From: Streptomyces sp. BV286
Lineage (GTDB): Bacteria; Actinomycetota; Actinomycetes; Streptomycetales; Streptomycetaceae
DNA: 64,000 nucleotides
Assembly: GCF_019090165.1 (NCBI RefSeq)
Contig: NZ_JAHRIB010000179.1
Location: 19,597 to 83,596 of the forward strand
Direction: 5' to 3'
The notes beneath the pieces were generated by a model. The model was not told the origin of the DNA. It ran no database searches and saw nothing but the letters and a program-made list of their open reading frames with translations. The position numbers and the translations under genes were made by a program. This document shows positions 17,398-25,447 of this stretch, one piece after another. Numbering within the stretch: the first letter of the stretch is position 1; each line of letters opens with the position of its first letter.

Positions 17398-17425
17398 CCG
17401 GTGCCGGGCCCGGGCCCGGACCGTG

Positions 17426-18235
17426 TCAGGTCCGCTGGCAGGCGGGGCACCAGAAGAGGTTGCGGGCGGCGAGACCGGCGGTGCGGATCTCGCCGCCACA
17501 GATGTGGCAGGGCAGCTGGGCCCTGCGGTACACGTAGACCTCGCCGCCGTGGTCGTCCTTGCGCGGTGGGCGGCCCATCGCGTCCGGTTCGTGCTCCGGA
17601 CGGACCGTGTCGATGCGGTTGTTGCGGACTCCCTGGCGCATGAGCGCCACCAGGTCCGTCCACATCGCGTCCCACTCGGTCCGCGTGATGTCCCTGCCCG
17701 GCCGGTAGGGGTCAATGCCGTGGCGGAAGAGGACCTCCGCGCGGTAGACGTTGCCCACTCCCGCGATGACCTTCTGGTCCATCAGGAGGGCGGCGATCGT
17801 CGTGCGGCTGCGGGCGACGCGGGCGTACACGTCGCCCGGTTCCGCGTCCTCGCGCAGGGGGTCCGGCCCCAGGCGGTCGTGTATCGCCTGCTTCTCCGAG
17901 TCCGTGATCAGGGTGCAGGTGGTGGGCCCGCGGAGATCGACGTACGCGGTGTCGTTGCGGAGCCTGAGGCGGACCGTGTCGGTGGGCGGGGGCGCGGGGG
18001 TGCCGCCGAAGTTCACCTTGCCGAAGAGGCCGAGGTGGATGTGGATCCAGTCGTCCGTCTCGAAGCGGAGGAAGAGGTGCTTCCCGTGGGCTTCCGCCAG
18101 GGTGAGGGACGTGGCGTCCAGGAGGGCCGCGGCGTCCGCGAACTTGCCCTGCGGGCTGGTGACGTGCGCCCGGCGCCCGCCGAAGGCGGCCAGGTAGTCC
18201 TCGGCCAGCCGGTGGATGGTGTGCCCCTCGGGCAC
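17426..18235 (-). CDS. Fpg/Nei family DNA glycosylase/AP lyase
   Basis: A 269-residue base-excision repair enzyme. After Met removal the N-terminal Pro of MPEGHTIHR is the expected Schiff-base nucleophile, followed by the conserved Glu. PEGHT, rather than PELPE, points to the Nei-like (endonuclease VIII) branch. The helix-two-turn-helix segment is VIAGVGNVYRAEVLF. The C-terminal zinc finger is CHICGG...FWCPACQ. It probably removes oxidised pyrimidines. It is preceded on the same strand by rpiB, about 200 bp upstream and beyond a strong hairpin. Confidence 0.92.
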   Translation of the reverse strand: MPEGHTIHRLAEDYLAAFGGRRAHVTSPQGKFADAAALLDATSLTLAEAHGKHLFLRFETDDWIHIHLGLFGKVNFGGTPAPPPTDTVRLRLRNDTAYVDLRGPTTCTLITDSEKQAIHDRLGPDPLREDAEPGDVYARVARSRTTIAALLMDQKVIAGVGNVYRAEVLFRHGIDPYRPGRDITRTEWDAMWTDLVALMRQGVRNNRIDTVRPEHEPDAMGRPPRKDDHGGEVYVYRRAQLPCHICGGEIRTAGLAARNLFWCPACQRT

Positions 18236-18325
18236 GGCGACCTCCTGGGCCGGTCGGTGAGGGCGTCCCTGCTGGGGGCTGCGCCCCGGACCCCCGCTGC
18301 CGGCCTGAACGGCCTCGCCCCGGAG

Positions 18326-18358
18326 CGCCGGACAGGCTGGGAGTCAGCCTGTCCGGCG
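18326..18358 (-). terminator. Terminator downstream of rpiB
   Basis: A perfect 14-bp inverted repeat (18326-18339 with 18345-18358) with a 5-nt loop, about 75 bp after the rpiB stop. Confidence 0.8.
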
Positions 18359-18432
18359 TTCCAGGAGCAGGGGTTCGAGGGCAGGCCCCGAAAGGGAGGG
18401 AAGGGTGGGGACGGCGGGGGCTGAGGAGGTCC

Positions 18433-18918
18433 CTAGCCCTGCGGGTGGTGCGGCGGGATCGCCGGCAGTTCGCCCGTCGTCTCGTACGCCGACAGCATGT
18501 CGATCCGGCGGATGTGGCGCTCGTCACCGGAGAACGGCGTGCCGAGGAAGATCTCGACGAACTTCGTCGCCTCTTCCTCGGAGTGCATCCGCGCACCGAC
18601 GGCGACGACGTTGGCGTCGTTGTGCGTTCGCCCGAGACCGGCGGTCTCCTCGCTCCACGCGAGGGCGGCACGCACCCCCGCGACCTTGTTCGCGGCGATC
18701 TGCTCGCCGTTCCCGGACCCGCCGATCACGATGCCCAGGGCCCCGGGGTCGGCCGCCGTCCGCTCCGCGGCACGCAGGCAGAAGGGCGGGTAGTCGTCCT
18801 GGGCGTCGTAGATGAGGGGCCCGCAGTCGACGGGCTCGTGCCCGGCGGACTTGAGCCACTCGACGAGGTGGTTCTTGAGTTCGAAACCGGCATGGTCGGA
18901 GCCGAGGTACACGCGCAT
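18433..18918 (-). CDS. rpiB: Ribose-5-phosphate isomerase B
   Basis: Interconverts ribose 5-phosphate and ribulose 5-phosphate in the pentose phosphate pathway. The protein has 161 residues, typical of the RpiB/LacAB family. The N-terminal MRVYLGSDHAGFELK and the loop IVIGGSGNGEQIAANKV form the active site, and the THNDANVVAVGAR segment is conserved. The ATG at 18918 starts the domain exactly; the frame is open for 23 further codons upstream without family similarity. Confidence 0.95.
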   Translation of the reverse strand: MRVYLGSDHAGFELKNHLVEWLKSAGHEPVDCGPLIYDAQDDYPPFCLRAAERTAADPGALGIVIGGSGNGEQIAANKVAGVRAALAWSEETAGLGRTHNDANVVAVGARMHSEEEATKFVEIFLGTPFSGDERHIRRIDMLSAYETTGELPAIPPHHPQG

Positions 18919-19226
18919 GGTCCGAGTGTGACACGGCTGTTTCGGATCGGCCCCGCCGGGGCAGGCGCAGGAAACGCGACGGGGCACCTGCTGGAAAAGT
19001 GTGAGTAATACCGCAGAACCTCAAGGAAACCTCAAGTAACAATCCGGATTCAAAGGTTCAAGAATCCATTCACCTGGGATTCACTGGACCGGCTCGTGGG
19101 CCTCGTGTGCACCACCCGTACGCCGCTCGTACGGATGTCCCGTGGTGAACCCCCGAGGTCCGCGGTGATCGAGAGCCCCCACGCAGTCCCCTCCCCCACA
19201 GTCCCCGGCGCAAAGGAACACCGTCC
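18919..19226. promoter_or_regulatory. Divergent promoter region between rpiB and the amino-acid permease
   Basis: About 308 bp, AT-richer from 18995 to 19085. It contains a perfect palindrome AATCCGGATT (19041-19050) that overlaps an inverted repeat GGATTC-N10-GAATCC (19046-19067), plus two AACCTCAAG direct repeats just upstream (19017-19037). These may be operator sequences; no regulator can be assigned. Confidence 0.4.
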
Positions 19227-20699
19227 ATGACCTCGCAGCCGACCCTGACGAAGGCCGGAAACGGCCCCGAAGGACCCGAACCCGGAGGACCCGACGCCGG
19301 CCTGCAGGCCGGGCTCAAGAACCGTCACCTGTCGATGATCGCCATCGGCGGCGTCATCGGCGCCGGCCTGTTCGTCGGCTCCAGCTCGGGCATCGCCACC
19401 GCGGGTCCCGGCATCCTCCTGTCGTACGCCCTCGTCGGCACGATGGTCGTCCTCGTGATGCGGATGCTGGGCGAGATGTCCGCCGCCAATCCGACCTCGG
19501 GTTCTTTCTCCGCTCACGCCGACCGCGCGCTCGGCCGCTGGGCGGGCTTCTCGATCGGCTGGCTGTACTGGTTCTTCTGGGTCGTCGTCCTCGCCATCGA
19601 GGCGACCGCGGGCGCGGTGATCCTGGAGAGCTGGGTCCCCGCCGTACCGCAGTGGGGCTGGGCGCTCATCGTCATGATCGTGCTGACCGCGACGAACCTG
19701 GTCTCCGTCGGCTCGTACGGCGAGTTCGAGTTCTGGTTCGCCGGGATCAAGGTCGTCGCCATCGGCGCGTTCATCGTCATCGGCGGGCTCGCGGTCTTCG
19801 GCGTACTGCCGGGTGTGGACAGCGACAGCGCCGGGCTCGGCAACCTCACGGACCACGGCGGCTTCCTGCCGAACGGGCCCGGAGCGATCCTCACCGGCAT
19901 CCTGCTCGTCGTCTTCTCCTTCATGGGCAGTGAGATCGCCACCCTCGCGGCGGGCGAGTCGGAGAACCCCCAGCGTGCGGTCACCAAGTCCACCAACAGC
20001 ATCATCTGGCGGATCGGCGTCTTCTACCTCGGCTCGATCTTCGTCGTCGTCACCCTGCTGCCCTGGGACTCCGAGGCCATCCAGAAGGACGGTTCGTACG
20101 TCGCCGCCCTGAACTCGCTCGGCATCCCGAACGCCGGCGAGATCATGAAGTTCATCGTGCTGACGTCCGTCCTGTCCTGCCTCAACTCGGGCCTCTACAC
20201 GGCCTCCCGCATGGCGTTCTCGCTCGGACAGCGCGGTGACGCGCCGAAGGCCTTCTCGCGCACCACCGGCCGCGGTGTCCCGATGCCGGCGATCCTCGCG
20301 TCGGTCGCCTTCGGTTTCGTCGCGGTGTTCTTCAACTACGAGTTCCCCGACTCGGTCTTCCTCTTCCTGGTCAACTCCTCCGGTGCGGTCGCCCTGTTCG
20401 TCTGGCTCGTCATCTGTCTCTCGCAGCTGCGGATGCGGAAGATCATCGAGCGCGAGACGCCGGAGAAGCTGGTCGTGCGGATGTGGCTGTACCCGTACCT
20501 GACGTACGCGACGATCGCGCTGATCGTCTTCGTACTCGGCTACATGCTCACCGACACCGAGCACGACGGCCGCAAGACGGTCCTGCTGTCGCTCCTCGTG
20601 GCGGCCGTGGTGGTGGGCATCGCCCTGGTCCTGGAGAAGGTGCGCCGCGGCAAGGCCGAACTCCCCGAGCAGCGGGAAGCACCGGACGCCAAGCTCTGA
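19227..20699 (+). CDS. Amino acid permease (APC superfamily, AAT/GABA permease type)
   Basis: A 490-residue permease with 12 predicted membrane segments. The family motif is HLSMIAIGGVIGAGLFVGSS at the first segment, followed by MRMLGEMSAANPTSGSFSAH and GEFEFWFAGIKV. These are typical of proton symporters for neutral amino acids or GABA. The N-terminus is a Gly/Pro-rich cytoplasmic leader. The ATG follows AAAGGAAC. A close paralogue lies at 30797-32209. Substrate specificity cannot be read from the sequence. Confidence 0.93.
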   Translation: MTSQPTLTKAGNGPEGPEPGGPDAGLQAGLKNRHLSMIAIGGVIGAGLFVGSSSGIATAGPGILLSYALVGTMVVLVMRMLGEMSAANPTSGSFSAHADRALGRWAGFSIGWLYWFFWVVVLAIEATAGAVILESWVPAVPQWGWALIVMIVLTATNLVSVGSYGEFEFWFAGIKVVAIGAFIVIGGLAVFGVLPGVDSDSAGLGNLTDHGGFLPNGPGAILTGILLVVFSFMGSEIATLAAGESENPQRAVTKSTNSIIWRIGVFYLGSIFVVVTLLPWDSEAIQKDGSYVAALNSLGIPNAGEIMKFIVLTSVLSCLNSGLYTASRMAFSLGQRGDAPKAFSRTTGRGVPMPAILASVAFGFVAVFFNYEFPDSVFLFLVNSSGAVALFVWLVICLSQLRMRKIIERETPEKLVVRMWLYPYLTYATIALIVFVLGYMLTDTEHDGRKTVLLSLLVAAVVVGIALVLEKVRRGKAELPEQREAPDAKL

Positions 20700-20785
20700 G
20701 GCTCCGGCAGCTCCGGGAACCACGGCGTCACGCGCCCGGCTGCTTCCCTTCGCCGGGCTCATTCACCACCTGACCACCGTTTCGT

Positions 20786-20821
20786 ACGACGCCTTCGCGG
20801 GCCTTTCCGCGGAGGCGTCGT
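20786..20821. terminator. Bidirectional terminator between permease and kinase genes
   Basis: ACGACGCCT-t-CGCGG pairs with CCGCG-g-AGGCGTCGT (one mismatch, 6-nt loop) between convergent genes. Confidence 0.8.
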
Positions 20822-20858
20822 CGTATGCGGTCACCCGGGTGCGGCCGGCCCGGGACGG

Positions 20859-23252
20859 TCACATGGGCGTGAAGCCGTCCTTGACCTTCTCGTAGACGGG
20901 GAGAGCCCTGTCCTCGATGTCCGGGCGGTACCAGGTGGTGATCTCGTAGGACTTGCCGCCGGTGTCGAACCCGAGCAGGCGGGCGTGCCAAGGCAGTCCC
21001 TTCGCCGTGACCGTGTACTCCCAGACGACCGCGGGCGCCCCGCGGAACGTGGTCTCCTCCAGACGGATCCGCTGGTAGTCCAGGCCCTTGCTGGTGGTCT
21101 TCTCCGTCTTCTCCCACTGGTCCATCAGATTGCCGCGTGCCGGGGCCGCGTTCGCCAGGATCTCCTGCATCCGGTCCGGTGACGTGTAGTGGACCTCGGC
21201 GCCGCTCTGCACGACGCGTTCCCATCCCTCGGGCGGAACCCAGGCGTACATACCGGCCTCGGTGCGGGAGCCCGCCGGGCGTGCGGTGCCCGCGACGGTG
21301 GGGTCCGGGCTGGGCGGGCCGCCCTCGTCGGAGGAGGAACCGGAGGGGGAGGGGGACGAAGTCGGGGAGGGGGCTGCGGAGGAGGACGGGGAAGCCTTGT
21401 CCTTGTCGTCGGGCGATCCGCCGAGTCCCGGCAGGACCACGGCGGCGACGACTCCGGCGACGAGCACTCCCACGGCGGCCACGAGGGCCTTGCCGGATCG
21501 GGTGCCGCTCCCCGCGCCCCGTGATCCGGACGGCACGGCGGGGCCTGGCAGTTCGCCCGGCCGCATGGGGACGACAGCGGCCCGGGGCCTGGTGGGGAGA
21601 GCGGAGTTCACTTCGGCCTGCGGGTCCGGTGACCGCTGGGCCTGCGGGTCCGGCGACCTCTCGGCCTGCGGGTCCGGCGACTTCGGGTTTGGCGACGTCG
21701 GGGGTTCCGCTTCCGTCTGTCCCTGTGGTCCTGTCGGTCCCTTCGACCCCGGTGGCTCCGATGGCTCCGATGGCTCCGGTGGTTCAGGCCGTTCCAAGCG
21801 GACCCCGGACGCGTGGAAGGCGTGCCCGGGCGCCGCGCCCGCCGAGGGGATTTCGGGGGTGCCTTCGGGCGGCGCTTCGGAGGACGCGTTCTCGACGTCG
21901 GGGTGGGTGAACCCCGAGTGGTCGGTGGAGCCGGTGGGGTCAGCGGGACCGGTGGTGACGTCCGGGCCCGCACATGCCTCGGGAGTTGCCGGAGTTGCCC
22001 GAAGCGGTACGGCGTCCTCCACCGGTTCCGCGGAGCCGTGGGTGCCCTCGTGCGTCGTCGGCGGGGTGACGAGAGGCGGCTCCAGGACGGGGAGGCGCCG
22101 GAACGGGGTCGTCGGGTGCTCGACCGGCGGTGGCCCGGGGGCGTCGGGCTCCGGCTCCGCCGCTGTCACCGGGTCCGGTGCCGCTTCTGGCTCCGGCGGT
22201 CCGGCGCCCGGACCGGTGCCGGTGTCCGGCACGCCGGGGCCCGGGTCGTCGGGAACCAGGTCGTCGGGAACCGGCGCCTCCGTCACCGTCACCGTCGCTG
22301 TCCGTGCCGGTGCCGATGACGGTGCCGGTGCCGGTGCCGGTGCCGGTGCCGGTGACGGTGACGGTTCGGTGGTCTCCTCCCTGGGAACAGCCGGTGCCGC
22401 CGTCCCCGTGCTGCCGTCCGCCACCGGGCCGAGGGCCTCGGCCAGTTCCTCCAGTCCGGGCCGACCCGCCGGGTCCTTCTGGAGCAGACTCGTGAGGAGG
22501 TCCCGCAACTCCCCCGCCGCCGCCGGGATCTCGGGCTCCTCGTACAGCACGGCGTGCAGGGTCGCGAAGGTCGTAGCACGGGAGAAGGGGGAGCGGCCGC
22601 CCAGTGCCGCGCAGAGGGTGGCGCCAAGGGACCAGAGGTCGGAGGGCGGGCCCTGCGGGCGGCCGGAGACCCGCTCGGGGGCCATGTAGTCGGGGGAGCC
22701 GACCAGCATGCCCGCCATCGTCAGGGCCTCCGCGTTCTGGATGGCGGCGATGCCGAAGTCGGTGAGCACGACCCGGCCGGCGCGCCGCTCGACGAGTACG
22801 TTGCCCGGCTTGATGTCCCGGTGCAGGACGCCGCCCGCGTGCACCTGCCCGAGCGCCGCCACCAGTTCCAGACCGATCCGAGCCGTGTCACGCACGGTCA
22901 GCGGGCCGTCCTCCGCGACAACCCGTTCGAGGGAACGGCCGTCGACCAGCTCCATCACGATCCACAGGCGCTCGCCCTCGTCCACCACGTCGTACACGCG
23001 CACCACGTTGGGATGGTCTATGCGGGCGGTGGCCCGGGCCTCGCGCAGGGTCCGTTCGCGGCGGGTCCTGGCGTCCTCCTGGTCCATGCCGTCGATGCGC
23101 ATTTCCTTGACGGCGACCTGCCGGTCGAGCACTTCGTCGACGGCACGCCACACTCGCCCCATTCCTCCCTGGCCAATGCTCTCGGCCAGCCGGTATCGCC
23201 CCGTCACCAGCAATCCCGGAATACCACCCCTCGTTATTTCCGGCACCCCCAT
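20859..23252 (-). CDS. Transmembrane Ser/Thr protein kinase (PknB-like)
   Basis: A 797-residue receptor-type kinase. The catalytic domain covers about residues 19-280: glycine loop IGQGGMGRV, lysine in VAVKEM, catalytic loop HRDIKPGNV, DFG motif LTDFGIA, and GSPDYMAPE. A Pro/Ala/Glu-rich linker of about 300 residues follows, with an (Ala-Pro)n tract and repeated SPDPQAE/QR units. Then come one membrane segment (about 585-610), a Ser/Pro stalk, and an extracellular domain of about 130 residues with no PASTA repeats. The ATG follows GAAGGGGGGAC. It lies divergent from the LPKTG protein gene. Confidence 0.93.
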   Translation of the reverse strand: MGVPEITRGGIPGLLVTGRYRLAESIGQGGMGRVWRAVDEVLDRQVAVKEMRIDGMDQEDARTRRERTLREARATARIDHPNVVRVYDVVDEGERLWIVMELVDGRSLERVVAEDGPLTVRDTARIGLELVAALGQVHAGGVLHRDIKPGNVLVERRAGRVVLTDFGIAAIQNAEALTMAGMLVGSPDYMAPERVSGRPQGPPSDLWSLGATLCAALGGRSPFSRATTFATLHAVLYEEPEIPAAAGELRDLLTSLLQKDPAGRPGLEELAEALGPVADGSTGTAAPAVPREETTEPSPSPAPAPAPAPAPSSAPARTATVTVTEAPVPDDLVPDDPGPGVPDTGTGPGAGPPEPEAAPDPVTAAEPEPDAPGPPPVEHPTTPFRRLPVLEPPLVTPPTTHEGTHGSAEPVEDAVPLRATPATPEACAGPDVTTGPADPTGSTDHSGFTHPDVENASSEAPPEGTPEIPSAGAAPGHAFHASGVRLERPEPPEPSEPSEPPGSKGPTGPQGQTEAEPPTSPNPKSPDPQAERSPDPQAQRSPDPQAEVNSALPTRPRAAVVPMRPGELPGPAVPSGSRGAGSGTRSGKALVAAVGVLVAGVVAAVVLPGLGGSPDDKDKASPSSSAAPSPTSSPSPSGSSSDEGGPPSPDPTVAGTARPAGSRTEAGMYAWVPPEGWERVVQSGAEVHYTSPDRMQEILANAAPARGNLMDQWEKTEKTTSKGLDYQRIRLEETTFRGAPAVVWEYTVTAKGLPWHARLLGFDTGGKSYEITTWYRPDIEDRALPVYEKVKDGFTPM
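21610..21688. repeat. Short tandem repeat inside the kinase linker
   Basis: Three imperfect 27-bp units encode SPDPQA(E/Q)R-type nonapeptides in the juxtamembrane linker of the kinase. The units keep the reading frame. Confidence 0.7.
22304..22363. repeat. Hexanucleotide GGTGCC/GGTGAC repeat in the kinase linker
   Basis: Five perfect GGTGCC units (22321-22350) are flanked by GGTGAC and near copies. On the coding strand they give a Pro-Ala run. Confidence 0.8.
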
Positions 23253-23403
23253 GTCCCCCCTTCAACACCCGCCACAGAAGAACCGCATAGAAGCAGAACG
23301 GTCACAACTTTGTGCCGCACCAGCATAGTGCGGAGAAATCTTGTGGTACCTCTTCAAGTGCTGCGAATTCAGGCGCAGCCCGGGGGATACAAGGGGGACG
23401 AAC

Positions 23404-24189
23404 ATGAGTTCTCGTCGCATGAAGATCGCCACAGGATCGCTGCTCACCGCATCTTTCTCGGCGGTGATGATCCTTTCCCACTCCGCAGTGGCGGAGGACC
23501 AGGGACCGATGAGCGGCAAGGGGGGAAAGGCCGTTGACGAGGCGCCCGCGGGCGTCAAGCTGACGACACTGCTGCCCGAGAAGATCACCGTCGACAACAG
23601 TTCGAAGGAAACAGCGATTACGGCCACCGTGAAGAACGGGGGAACGAAGGAAAGCGGCAAAATCCGGCTGCTCGTGGTCGGTTTTGACGGCCTCTCGGTC
23701 AAGGGCGTCAAGGGGTGTTCGGAAATCCCCGAGAAGGACCTCCCCGAGGGATCGAACAGCGGTTTCGCCTGCGCCATCGACAATCTGGCGGCCGGCAAGT
23801 CGAAGTCGTACGCCGTGGACGCGACGTTCGATCTGAAGAAGGAGGGCAAGATCTGCCTGCCCGTCCAGGACGCCGACGGCAAGAAGACGTTCTGGCAGCA
23901 GGGCCCGGTCCCGTTCGGCGCGAACAACCCCTCGCCGAACGCCCCGGCGACGCCTCTCCTGCTCGGCACCGACAACAGCCCGGTCACGCCGGGCGGTGAC
24001 AAGGCCGACGACAAGGCCGACGACAAGGCCAAGGACAACGCCGGCGGCAAGGGCGAGGACAAGGAACTGCCCAAGACCGGTCCGGCCGACCGGGTCCTGC
24101 CGCTCGGTGCGGTCGGCGCAGCGCTCATCTCCGCGGGTGCGATGGGCATGTGGTGGACGCAGCGGCGGCCCGTGCGGAACGAGTCGTAA
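23404..24189 (+). CDS. Secreted LPKTG cell-wall-anchored protein
   Basis: A 261-residue exported protein. The signal peptide is about residues 1-36 (RRMKIATGSLLTASFSAVMI...AVAED). An immunoglobulin-like or DUF11-like beta domain with two cysteines (GCSEIPEK and FACAID) follows, then a KADDKADDKAKD spacer. The end is a classic sorting signal: LPKTG, a hydrophobic stretch, and the basic tail QRRPVRNES. It should be linked to peptidoglycan by a sortase; LPxTG is less common than LAxTG in Streptomyces. ATG at 23404 follows AAGGGGGACGAAC. Confidence 0.87.
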   Translation: MSSRRMKIATGSLLTASFSAVMILSHSAVAEDQGPMSGKGGKAVDEAPAGVKLTTLLPEKITVDNSSKETAITATVKNGGTKESGKIRLLVVGFDGLSVKGVKGCSEIPEKDLPEGSNSGFACAIDNLAAGKSKSYAVDATFDLKKEGKICLPVQDADGKKTFWQQGPVPFGANNPSPNAPATPLLLGTDNSPVTPGGDKADDKADDKAKDNAGGKGEDKELPKTGPADRVLPLGAVGAALISAGAMGMWWTQRRPVRNES

Positions 24190-24209
24190 CGGCTCGCACC
24201 GCGGCCACG

Positions 24210-24248
24210 CGCGTACACGATCCGCGTACACGAACCGCGTACACGAAC
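24210..24248. repeat. Three tandem 13-bp repeats
   Basis: CGCGTACACGA(T/A)C is repeated three times without gaps, between the LPKTG gene and its terminator. Confidence 0.8.
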
Positions 24249-24268
24249 CGCGTGCGCGCCCGTCGTCC

Positions 24269-24307
24269 CGACGACGCCTCCACGGCCTCACCGTGGGGGC
24301 GTTGTCG
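24269..24307 (+). terminator. Terminator downstream of the LPKTG protein gene
   Basis: A 17-bp stem with two mismatches (24269-24285 with 24291-24307) and a 5-nt loop, in the convergent gap before bioY. Confidence 0.75.
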
Positions 24308-24364
24308 TGGAGGCGGTGTCGTGGGAGGCGCGGCGCGGGCGGACGTACGACGGAGGGCCGCTGA

Positions 24365-24466
24365 GACCCGCGGACGCACAAGAGGCTCGCCGGACTGAAG
24401 TCGGTGTACGACCCGGCGAACCTCTTCCGCAGGAACTACGACGCAGCCGTCAGCTCTCGCGCTTGA
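24365..24466 (+). pseudogene. Relic: C-terminus of a berberine-bridge (BBE) type FAD oxidoreductase
   Basis: After an in-frame stop at 24362-24364, the plus strand encodes THKRLAGLKSVYDPANLF, then RRNYDAAVSSRA and a stop (24464-24466). The YDPxNLFRxN pattern after RLxxLK is the hallmark C-terminus of BBE-domain FAD-linked oxidoreductases. No start codon, ribosome site or remaining domain is present, so it is a degraded gene end. Its last 17 bp overlap the 3' end of bioY on the other strand. Confidence 0.65.
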
Positions 24467-25031
24467 CGAACTTCCAGGCGGCGGGGAGGACACCCATCGC
24501 CAGGGCGGCCTTGAGGGCGTCGCCGACGAGGAACGGGGTGAGGCCCGCCGCCACGGCCTGGGCCGCCGTCAGGTCGGCCGCGAAGGCCAGGTACGGGACG
24601 CCGATCGCGTAGATGATCGCCTCGCCCAGCAGCATCGCGCCCGCCATGCGCACGACCGAGCGGTCGGCGCCGCGGCGGGCGAGGGCGCCCACGACGGTCG
24701 CGGCGAGCAGCATGCCGAGGATGTAGCCGAAGGACGCGGTGACGCCGGAGCTGCCTTCGGCGAACCACGGCAGTCCCGCGAGGCCGAGCAGCGCGTACAG
24801 GGCGAGGGAGGCCAGGCCGCGGCCGGCGCCGAGCGCGGTGCCCACGAGCAGGGCGGCGAAGGTCTGGCCGGTCACCGGCACCGGGGATCCCGGTACGGGC
24901 ACCGCGAGCTGGGCGGCGAGGCCCACGAGCGCGGCGCCGCCCGCCACGAGGGCGACGTCCCTGACGCGGGAGGCGGGGAGGAGGTCGGCGAGGACCTGGC
25001 GCGGGTGGGCGGGGGCGACGGCGGTGGCCAT
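24450..25031 (-). CDS. bioY: Biotin transporter BioY (S-component of ECF transporter)
   Basis: A 193-residue membrane protein with about six hydrophobic segments. The BioY features are VPVPGSPVPVTGQTFAALLV (substrate-side loop), a G-L-P motif and GGxxFGY-like VTASFGYILGMLLAA. It binds biotin and may work alone or with a shared EcfAT module; no ATPase or EcfT gene is adjacent. ATG at 25031 follows CCGGAGCACCC; an upstream in-frame ATG at 25067 has no ribosome site. Confidence 0.9.
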   Translation of the reverse strand: MATAVAPAHPRQVLADLLPASRVRDVALVAGGAALVGLAAQLAVPVPGSPVPVTGQTFAALLVGTALGAGRGLASLALYALLGLAGLPWFAEGSSGVTASFGYILGMLLAATVVGALARRGADRSVVRMAGAMLLGEAIIYAIGVPYLAFAADLTAAQAVAAGLTPFLVGDALKAALAMGVLPAAWKFVKRES

Positions 25032-25315
25032 GGGTGCTCCGGACAGGGGTGAAGGTGGCGGGGACACCTGACGCTATCCCAGAGGTTTCCGGCCGATCAC
25101 CGTCAGCGGTCGACAAAGGCGGGAACCGGGAGTTGGTGCACCTTCGACAAAGAGTGCCGCGTACACCCGCGCGGGCGTGATGCTGGTCACTGAGGTGGAG
25201 TGGCTCTTCCTACCCGGTCCACCGCGAGCCGAGTGCGGGTCGACTGTGAGGTCCCGCCAAAGGGAATTCGCGAGGGCGAAACAATTCAGCCCTGGCCGGA
25301 CACGCCCCCGCCCTC
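25032..25315. other. Divergent intergenic region between bioY and the sulfonate leader
   Basis: No gene is supported here. The nonamer TCGACAAAG occurs twice (25110-25118 and 25144-25152), about 80-120 bp upstream of bioY, and may be regulatory. Confidence 0.4.
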
Positions 25316-25321
25316 TACGCT
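25316..25321 (+). promoter_or_regulatory. -10 element placing the transcript start at the leader-peptide ATG
   Basis: TACGCT ends 7 nt before the ATG at 25329, with no ribosome site between. This is the arrangement of leaderless transcripts in actinobacteria. The -35 is weak. Confidence 0.5.
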
Positions 25322-25328
25322 TCAAGCC

Positions 25329-25412
25329 ATGGTTGCCCAGGCTGAGAACTTCGCGTCGCGTCGCTATGTCGACCTGCGACGCCAAGGCACCGCCATCTGT
25401 CGTCGCCGCTGA
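25329..25412 (+). CDS. Short cysteine-containing leader peptide of the sulfonate operon
   Basis: A 27-codon open frame starting MVAQAENFASRR, then YVDLRRQGTAICRRR. It matches the R-x-x-x-D-L/F-x-R ... C-x-R pattern of the putative leader peptides found upstream of sulfur-assimilation and sulfonate genes in Streptomyces. The single Cys codon lies four codons before the stop. There is no Shine-Dalgarno sequence and the -10 sits 7 nt upstream, so translation is probably leaderless. A stable hairpin begins right after the stop codon. I infer a cysteine- or sulfur-responsive attenuator acting on the genes from 25794. Confidence 0.65.
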   Translation: MVAQAENFASRRYVDLRRQGTAICRRR

Positions 25413-25438
25413 GGCGAGCGGAGCGAATCCGGCTCGCC
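25413..25438 (+). promoter_or_regulatory. Attenuator-like hairpin immediately after the leader peptide
   Basis: GGCGAGCGGA pairs with TCCG-g-CTCGCC (10 bp, one bulged G) around a GCGAA loop. The stem begins at the first base after the leader stop codon, so a ribosome at the Cys or stop codon would block it. Confidence 0.6.
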
Positions 25439-25447
25439 CGGCCGAGA

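Noticed and set aside
24210..24248. Tandem 13-bp repeats as a CRISPR array
   Set aside because: The units are contiguous with no spacers and far too short; no cas genes are present.
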